A stretch of DNA of 64,000 nucleotides, taken from NCBI GenBank assembly GCA_012031265.1, contig JAAUTY010000010.1, positions 24,542 through 88,541 of the forward strand, given 5' to 3'. Shown here piece by piece: positions 59,964 to 64,000 of the stretch; positions within the stretch are counted from its first letter, which is position 1, and the number at the start of each line of letters is the position of its first letter. Both the position numbers and the translations under genes were made by a program. Under the pieces are notes generated by a model. That model was not told the origin of the DNA. It made no database searches and was given only the letters and a program-made list of their open reading frames with translations. Origin of the DNA: Spirulinaceae cyanobacterium SM2_1_0. Its GTDB lineage: Bacteria > Cyanobacteriota > Cyanobacteriia > Cyanobacteriales > Spirulinaceae.

Positions 59964-60389
59964 CACAACACGGCGTCAATAACGTCATCATGGTCAGTAG
60001 GGAGGCGAAGGTAGCGGTTTTAGTGCCGGGATTTTTAATTTCGATGACGGCCACATCGGGGCGGCGGTTGTGGCTGTTTTCAATGACGGTGAATTGATTG
60101 AGGACGAGCCAGTCGTTATTCTCAGGGTTGGCAAAGTCGATCGCGTGGACTTTATCGCCACCAATGATGCCGTCTTCGGCGCAGAATTCGACATCGCTCC
60201 CTTCCACCAAAGCTTGGTGCAGGCGGCGGTTTGCTGCGATCAGGTTAGGTTTTTCGGTGGCGATGATTTTCTGAAGGTATCGCCGCGGGCTGCGGCAAGG
60301 ATGGTAGGGTTGAGGCGATCAGGGGTATCTCGCAACCGCTGAACCAGAATCACATCACCCGCAAAGGCTTGCCCGGTTGGGAGCTTAAC
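59964..60389 (-). pseudogene. hsdR: Remnant of a type I restriction endonuclease R subunit (N-terminal part)
   Basis: Minus-strand frames together read AFAGDVILVQRLRDTPDRLN, a frameshift, RKIIATEKPNLIAANRRLHQ, ALVEGSDVEFCAEDG, GDKVHAIDFANPENNDWLVL, NQFTVIENSHNRRPDV, then AVIEIKNPGTK. This is the conserved N-terminal nuclease region of HsdR. The Asp of the DFxNPxNNDW motif and the E-x-K part (VIEIKNP) are visible, but the FVNGLPL stretch between RRPDV and AVIE is deleted, and nothing beyond exists: the fragment ends at repeat copy F. No hsdM or hsdS is present. It is a decayed relic. Confidence 0.8.
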
Positions 60390-60546
60390 GGCTAGTATGT
60401 GCCTGGGAATCGTTGCGAATACCGACTGATTTGGCTACGGTTGCCCGATGGCGGCGCTTACGCGCTGAATTTTCGAGATTTTCAGGGGCTGCGATCGCAT
60501 CTACACTGCTCGATCGTTGTCAAAACCTGTACTTTAATTTTTGACC

Positions 60547-62619
60547 GTGAAATTCACCTCCTGTCTCAGCCTCTTGCTCTGGCTGGGTTTGACGGCTACC
60601 GCTGGGGCACAGGTGCCAAATGGCGATGCCGCTGCACCCAGTACCACCGCCACCGATCTCACGATTACCCCGCGCATTGGCGGCAGTGTCAGTACCTCTG
60701 GCAGTGGCACGCCCCGCTTCACGCAACTTGAAGCGCTCGTGCCCGTCTGGCAAGATCCCGGCAGTGCTTTAACCTTTGTGGAAGCGCGTCTGCTCTGGCT
60801 CGACTACGCGACGTTGGGAACGAATTTGGTGTTGGGACAGCGTTTTTTTGATGCAGCGGGCGATCGCCTCCTCGGCGGCTACCTCGCCTATGACACCCGC
60901 GACACCGGCAACAATCGCTTCCACCAAATCGGTCTCGGCTTCGAGCGTCTGAGCGACACTTGGGATCTGCGGCTCAATGGCTCCTTTCCCGTCGGCGATG
61001 CCGAGCAATCGGTTGGGGGCGCGGCCGCCCTGGGGACATCAAACCTACGCTTTGAGCGGAATTTCCTCCTATTCGACGAGACCCGTCCCCTCGAGGTCGC
61101 ATTGCGCAGCATCGATGGCGAGGCCGGCGGCAAGATTACCGAACTCGGTGATTTTGGGGAACTGCGCGGCTACGGCGGTCTCTACTGGCTGGATGGCGGC
61201 GAAACCTCGGTAGTCGGCTGGCGGGCGCGGCTGGAGGCGCGCGCCCAGGAGCGCTACACGCTCGGCTTGGCGGTACAAGATGACAACCGCTTCGGCACAA
61301 ATGTCGTTTTTCAATTCGGGGTCAGCTTCGGGGGCTTGCCCCAGGGCGTGCCACGCGAGGAAGTCTCGCCCACCTATCGGCGCGCCGGTGATTTTGTCGC
61401 TCGCAATGACACGATCGTCGTCGATGAGCAGACCGAAGCGGTGGCGACGACAGCGCGCAATCCGGCAACAGGCGAACCCTGGACCTTTCAGCACGTCGGC
61501 AATACGGGCGGCTCCGAGGGCGACGGCACGTTTGAAAACCCCTTCGGCACCGTTGCGGCGGGGATTGGCGCAGCCGACAGCAATGGCACCGACAATCAGA
61601 ATGAAATTGTCTATGTTCAGTTCGGCAACAATCCCACGAATCCAGCAGCAATTACGATCCCAGACAATATTCAGCTCCTCTCGATTGCCCCCATCCAAAC
61701 CATCAACACGCAACTCGGAACGGTGCAATTGCCGCTGTCCGGAGCCGGGACGAGCCAGCGCCCCCAGCTCAATGCCACAGTGACCATGGGCAATGGGACA
61801 GTACTCTCCGGTTTTGACATTAATAATGTGGCTGGTAATGGCGTGTTCGCGGCCAATGTCACGGGTTACACGATTGCCGAAAATACCATTCGGACGACGA
61901 CGGACTATGGCATTCGCGCCGGGGTCGATGATGGCAGCAGCATCGGCGGCATTACTATCCAAAACAATACGCTGAGTGACATTGGTGGCGGCAGTGGTTC
62001 GACCCAAAATCGCTTCGATGCGATCTTTGTCGGTGCTTCCGGGGGGAGCACGATTACGGATGTCACGATTGCTGGCAATACGATTAGCAATGTTGATAAT
62101 GATGGCATCGCAATCGGAGCGACCCAAGCCAGCACATTCTCGCGTGGCATCATCACGGGCAATACGGTCAGCAATGTAGGGCGCTTCGGCATCGGCGTCG
62201 GGGTCGATAGCCCGATCCCTGGTCTGGGTCTCGGCGCTGCGGCTGGGTCGAATGTTGCGAACGTGCAGATTACCAGCAACACTCTTGATGGCGGTGGTCA
62301 GAAGGCAAATGCTGGAGCGCTTGGTGCGAATGTTGGCATTGCGGTTCAGTCCGCAACCAGTCAAGTTTGCTTTGATTTGGCGAGCAATACGCTGATCAAT
62401 CCGCCCGCACTCGGGCTTGTTGGCGTCCCAAATTTGCAGATTTTCTTACAAAACGGTGTCGTAGGACCTGTGCCTGGGAATTTTGATATTGTTGGGGGCA
62501 ATAATGTCGCCGCGATTCAAAGCCGCAACAATAATTTCACTGGCGCTGTTCAGATGTACATTCCAGTACCAGCCGTATTAGGTGATCCAAATTCTAATAG
62601 CGTCGCGAGTTGTCCATAA
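60547..62619 (+). CDS. Inverse-autotransporter-like protein with beta-helix domain
   Basis: 690 residues from the GTG at 60547. Signal peptide: MKFTSCLSLLLWLGLTATAG followed by AQ. Residues about 30-265 look like an outer-membrane beta-barrel (alternating hydrophobic strands, LQLEALVPVW-like, FVEARLLWLDYATLGTNLVL, GYLAYDTRDTGNNRFHQIGL, YTLGLAVQDDNRFGTNVVFQ), similar to the inverse autotransporter (intimin-type) barrels of cyanobacteria. Residues about 330-660 are a right-handed parallel beta-helix with repeated GITIQNNTL, TIAGNTISNVDNDGI, GIITGNTVSNVGRFGI units. An in-frame TTG lies just upstream at 60541, but family proteins begin at the signal peptide. It would be a surface-exposed passenger of unknown ligand. 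A stop-free antisense frame here is not a gene. Confidence 0.78.
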   Translation: MKFTSCLSLLLWLGLTATAGAQVPNGDAAAPSTTATDLTITPRIGGSVSTSGSGTPRFTQLEALVPVWQDPGSALTFVEARLLWLDYATLGTNLVLGQRFFDAAGDRLLGGYLAYDTRDTGNNRFHQIGLGFERLSDTWDLRLNGSFPVGDAEQSVGGAAALGTSNLRFERNFLLFDETRPLEVALRSIDGEAGGKITELGDFGELRGYGGLYWLDGGETSVVGWRARLEARAQERYTLGLAVQDDNRFGTNVVFQFGVSFGGLPQGVPREEVSPTYRRAGDFVARNDTIVVDEQTEAVATTARNPATGEPWTFQHVGNTGGSEGDGTFENPFGTVAAGIGAADSNGTDNQNEIVYVQFGNNPTNPAAITIPDNIQLLSIAPIQTINTQLGTVQLPLSGAGTSQRPQLNATVTMGNGTVLSGFDINNVAGNGVFAANVTGYTIAENTIRTTTDYGIRAGVDDGSSIGGITIQNNTLSDIGGGSGSTQNRFDAIFVGASGGSTITDVTIAGNTISNVDNDGIAIGATQASTFSRGIITGNTVSNVGRFGIGVGVDSPIPGLGLGAAAGSNVANVQITSNTLDGGGQKANAGALGANVGIAVQSATSQVCFDLASNTLINPPALGLVGVPNLQIFLQNGVVGPVPGNFDIVGGNNVAAIQSRNNNFTGAVQMYIPVPAVLGDPNSNSVASCP

Positions 62620-62664
62620 GGATTGCCGCGATCGCTGCTTTGCCTAAGTTGTTGGGTTCACGGT

Positions 62665-63891
62665 CTACTTATCCAACTGCAAAGACTGCTGGAGCAGAAA
62701 TGCCCGCACGGTCATGTCTTCTGTCAGGCCGATCGCTCGCGAATAAGCCTGCTTCGCTTCAGCGTGCTGCTCAAGCTGCCGTAACAAATGTGCCTTGAGC
62801 GCCCAGTAGGGTTGGTAGTTTTTCACCGCCTCAGGGGGCAGGGTCGCGAGATAGGCTAAGCCTGGCTCTAATCCTTTGGCGGCGGCGATCGCTGCTGCAT
62901 ACCCAACCAGCGCACCCAGCGTCGGCGAGAGCTGAATTAACCCTGCATACAACAACGCCAGGTTTTCCCAATCGACCGATTGGGTGACGGCGCGTTGGGT
63001 GTGGAGGGATTGAATCGCCGCTTCTAACTGAAAGCGACCCAACTGCTTCAAGGTTGCGGCTTGAGCCAGTTCGCGCTCCGCTTCCGTGATCAGCGGCTGT
63101 GACCAGAGCCGCGTATCTTGCTGTGCGAGCGGGATGTAGTCACCGTCGGCGCTGCGACGCGCATCGCGGCGGGATTCACAGTAGAGCAGCAGCGCCAGTA
63201 ACCCATGTGCTTCCGGTTCTTGCGGCACCAATTGAACACATAAACGCGCCAGCCAGATTGCCTCGGCGATGAAGCCGCGATGCCGAAGAGCGACGCCATC
63301 GACTGTTTCCCAGGCCTGGGTATACGCCGCGTAAATGGCCGCGAGTACAGCCGCCAAACGCGGTGGTAACTCAGCGACGGCCGGTAATGCAAACGCGATG
63401 CCCGCATCCCGAATTTTTGCCTTCGCTCTCACCAGTCGCTGACTCATAGTAGCGGGAGCAACCAGAAACGCGGAGGCAATCTGTGTCGCCGTCAGACCCA
63501 GCACCGTTTGCAGCATCAAGGGCGTGTGCATCTTGGCGTCGATGGCAGGGTGAGCACAGATAAAGAGGAGTTTTAGGCGCTCGTCCGGAATGGTTTCTGG
63601 GTCATCAAGGGTTGGCGATCGCCCCTGACTCGCCTTCAGCGTTGCCAAGACGTTTTCTTGAACGCGATCGCGTCGGGCGGCATCGATCAACCGCCGCCGC
63701 GCTGCCACCATTAACCAGGACTCCGGATTTTGAGGAACCCCCGTCTCTGGCCAAGTCTTGAGCGCCGCGAGGAAGGCATCGCCGAGGGCATCTTCGGCCG
63801 CCGCTATATCCCTAGTTCGAGATGCCAAATAAGCAACCAAACGTCCATAGGAACTACGAGCTACTATTTCTGCCGCTCGACGTGCATCCAT
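62665..63891 (-). CDS. ECF sigma factor of the DUF6596 type with a C-terminal helical extension
   Basis: 408 residues, more than twice a simple ECF sigma factor. Sigma region 2: YGRLVAYLASRTRDIAAAED, ALGDAFLAALKTWPETGVPQNPESWLMVAARRRLIDAARRD. Region 4: LMLQTVLGLTATQIASAFLV with RLVRAKAKIRDAG. The last ~210 residues form a TPR-like helical array (for example LLALLLYCESRRDARRSADG, WENLALLYAGLIQLSPTLGA, WALKAHLLRQLEQHAEAKQA). This is the ECF42-like group, usually regulated by its own C-terminal domain instead of an anti-sigma factor and often linked to DGPF/YCII-domain proteins, not seen here. It starts six bases after the upstream gene ends. Confidence 0.88.
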   Translation of the reverse strand: MDARRAAEIVARSSYGRLVAYLASRTRDIAAAEDALGDAFLAALKTWPETGVPQNPESWLMVAARRRLIDAARRDRVQENVLATLKASQGRSPTLDDPETIPDERLKLLFICAHPAIDAKMHTPLMLQTVLGLTATQIASAFLVAPATMSQRLVRAKAKIRDAGIAFALPAVAELPPRLAAVLAAIYAAYTQAWETVDGVALRHRGFIAEAIWLARLCVQLVPQEPEAHGLLALLLYCESRRDARRSADGDYIPLAQQDTRLWSQPLITEAERELAQAATLKQLGRFQLEAAIQSLHTQRAVTQSVDWENLALLYAGLIQLSPTLGALVGYAAAIAAAKGLEPGLAYLATLPPEAVKNYQPYWALKAHLLRQLEQHAEAKQAYSRAIGLTEDMTVRAFLLQQSLQLDK

Positions 63892-63897
63892 GCGAAT

Positions 63898-64000
63898 TTA
63901 AGCTCTAGGAAGGGTCTGTTGCCAAGCCGGTAACGTTTCTATCCGATGGTACCAAGCCCGAATGTGCGGATAGTCTTCTAGGGGAAACTGACCGGGTACG
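63898..64000 (-). CDS. Glutathione S-transferase family protein (C-terminal end, partial)
   Basis: The minus-strand frame entering at the right edge reads VPGQFPLEDYPHIRAWYHRI and ETLPAWQQTLPRA before a TAA stop (63898-63900). This is the conserved C-terminal helical end of glutathione S-transferases. The catalytic N-terminal thioredoxin-like domain lies outside the window. The stop lies six bases before the sigma factor's ATG, so the two are probably one operon. Confidence 0.78.
   Translation of the reverse strand, partial: VPGQFPLEDYPHIRAWYHRIETLPAWQQTLPRA

Noticed and set aside
61069..62364. 431-residue minus-strand frame antisense to the surface protein
   Set aside because: Composition is that of a reversed Gly/Asn-rich repeat, with no start signal and no motif; the plus-strand gene has a signal peptide and repeats.

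Overview
The window comes from a fairly GC-rich oxygenic cyanobacterium. The evidence is an allophycocyanin operon (apcA-apcB-apcC), light-independent protochlorophyllide reductase genes (chlL, chlN), photosystem I psaK, a Psb32-like lumenal protein, plant-type carotenoid genes (zds, crtH), and the highly iterated palindrome GCGATCGC (HIP1) scattered through most genes. The genus cannot be fixed from the sequence alone. No rRNA, tRNA or CRISPR array was found.

Layout. 1-9,450: tail of an unknown gene, a Nudix hydrolase, a large secreted Ala/Pro-rich protein, a 1.3 kb graveyard of gene fragments, a frameshifted secreted TPR-CHAT protein, a PatA-type response regulator and ispH. 9,450-18,050: a multi-PAS/GAF histidine kinase, apcABC, a small membrane protein, chlL and chlN. 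18,180-25,010 (all minus strand): a PvdE/SyrD-type ABC exporter, a PaiB-like flavin protein, two methyltransferases, pyrR, a peptidoglycan-binding protein and peptide deformylase. 25,358-36,170: dnaA, then a long minus-strand run (ferredoxin-like protein, MscS channel, Psb32, zds, SRPBCC protein), then plus-strand crtH, ilvN and argJ. 36,180-49,750: a secreted haemagglutinin-CHAT fusion, a small conserved protein, a LysR regulator, gltD/gltB and a PadR regulator. 49,770-54,520: a PadR-controlled RND efflux operon whose adaptor gene is frameshifted. 54,700-64,000: a pentapeptide protein, a TPM protein, a dGTPase-like HD protein, frameshifted trpF, psaK, a decayed type I restriction gene, an inverse-autotransporter-like surface protein, an ECF sigma factor with a C-terminal helical extension, and the end of a glutathione S-transferase gene.

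The most distinctive feature is a family of about 105-111 bp interspersed MITE-like repeats, with six copies plus one partial. They are bounded by CTAG and carry heptamer-like AACTCAA tracts inside. Two copies begin exactly in the CTAG that holds the stop codon of a gene (dnaA, psaK). One separates chlL from chlN. One lies between two PadR-type operators and the RND adaptor gene. One truncates the restriction-gene relic. A second theme is four single-base frameshifts at short G/C runs in genes that otherwise look intact (TPR-CHAT, RND adaptor, trpF twice). Two of these abut GGCGATCGCC. They could be sequencing errors or real decay.

The genes cover light harvesting and pigment synthesis (apc, chl, zds, crtH, psaK, psb32), nitrogen and amino-acid metabolism (gltBD, argJ, ilvN, trpF), nucleotide control (pyrR, dGTPase), replication initiation (dnaA), and a secreted or surface layer that includes two CHAT proteases and a beta-helix adhesin-like protein.
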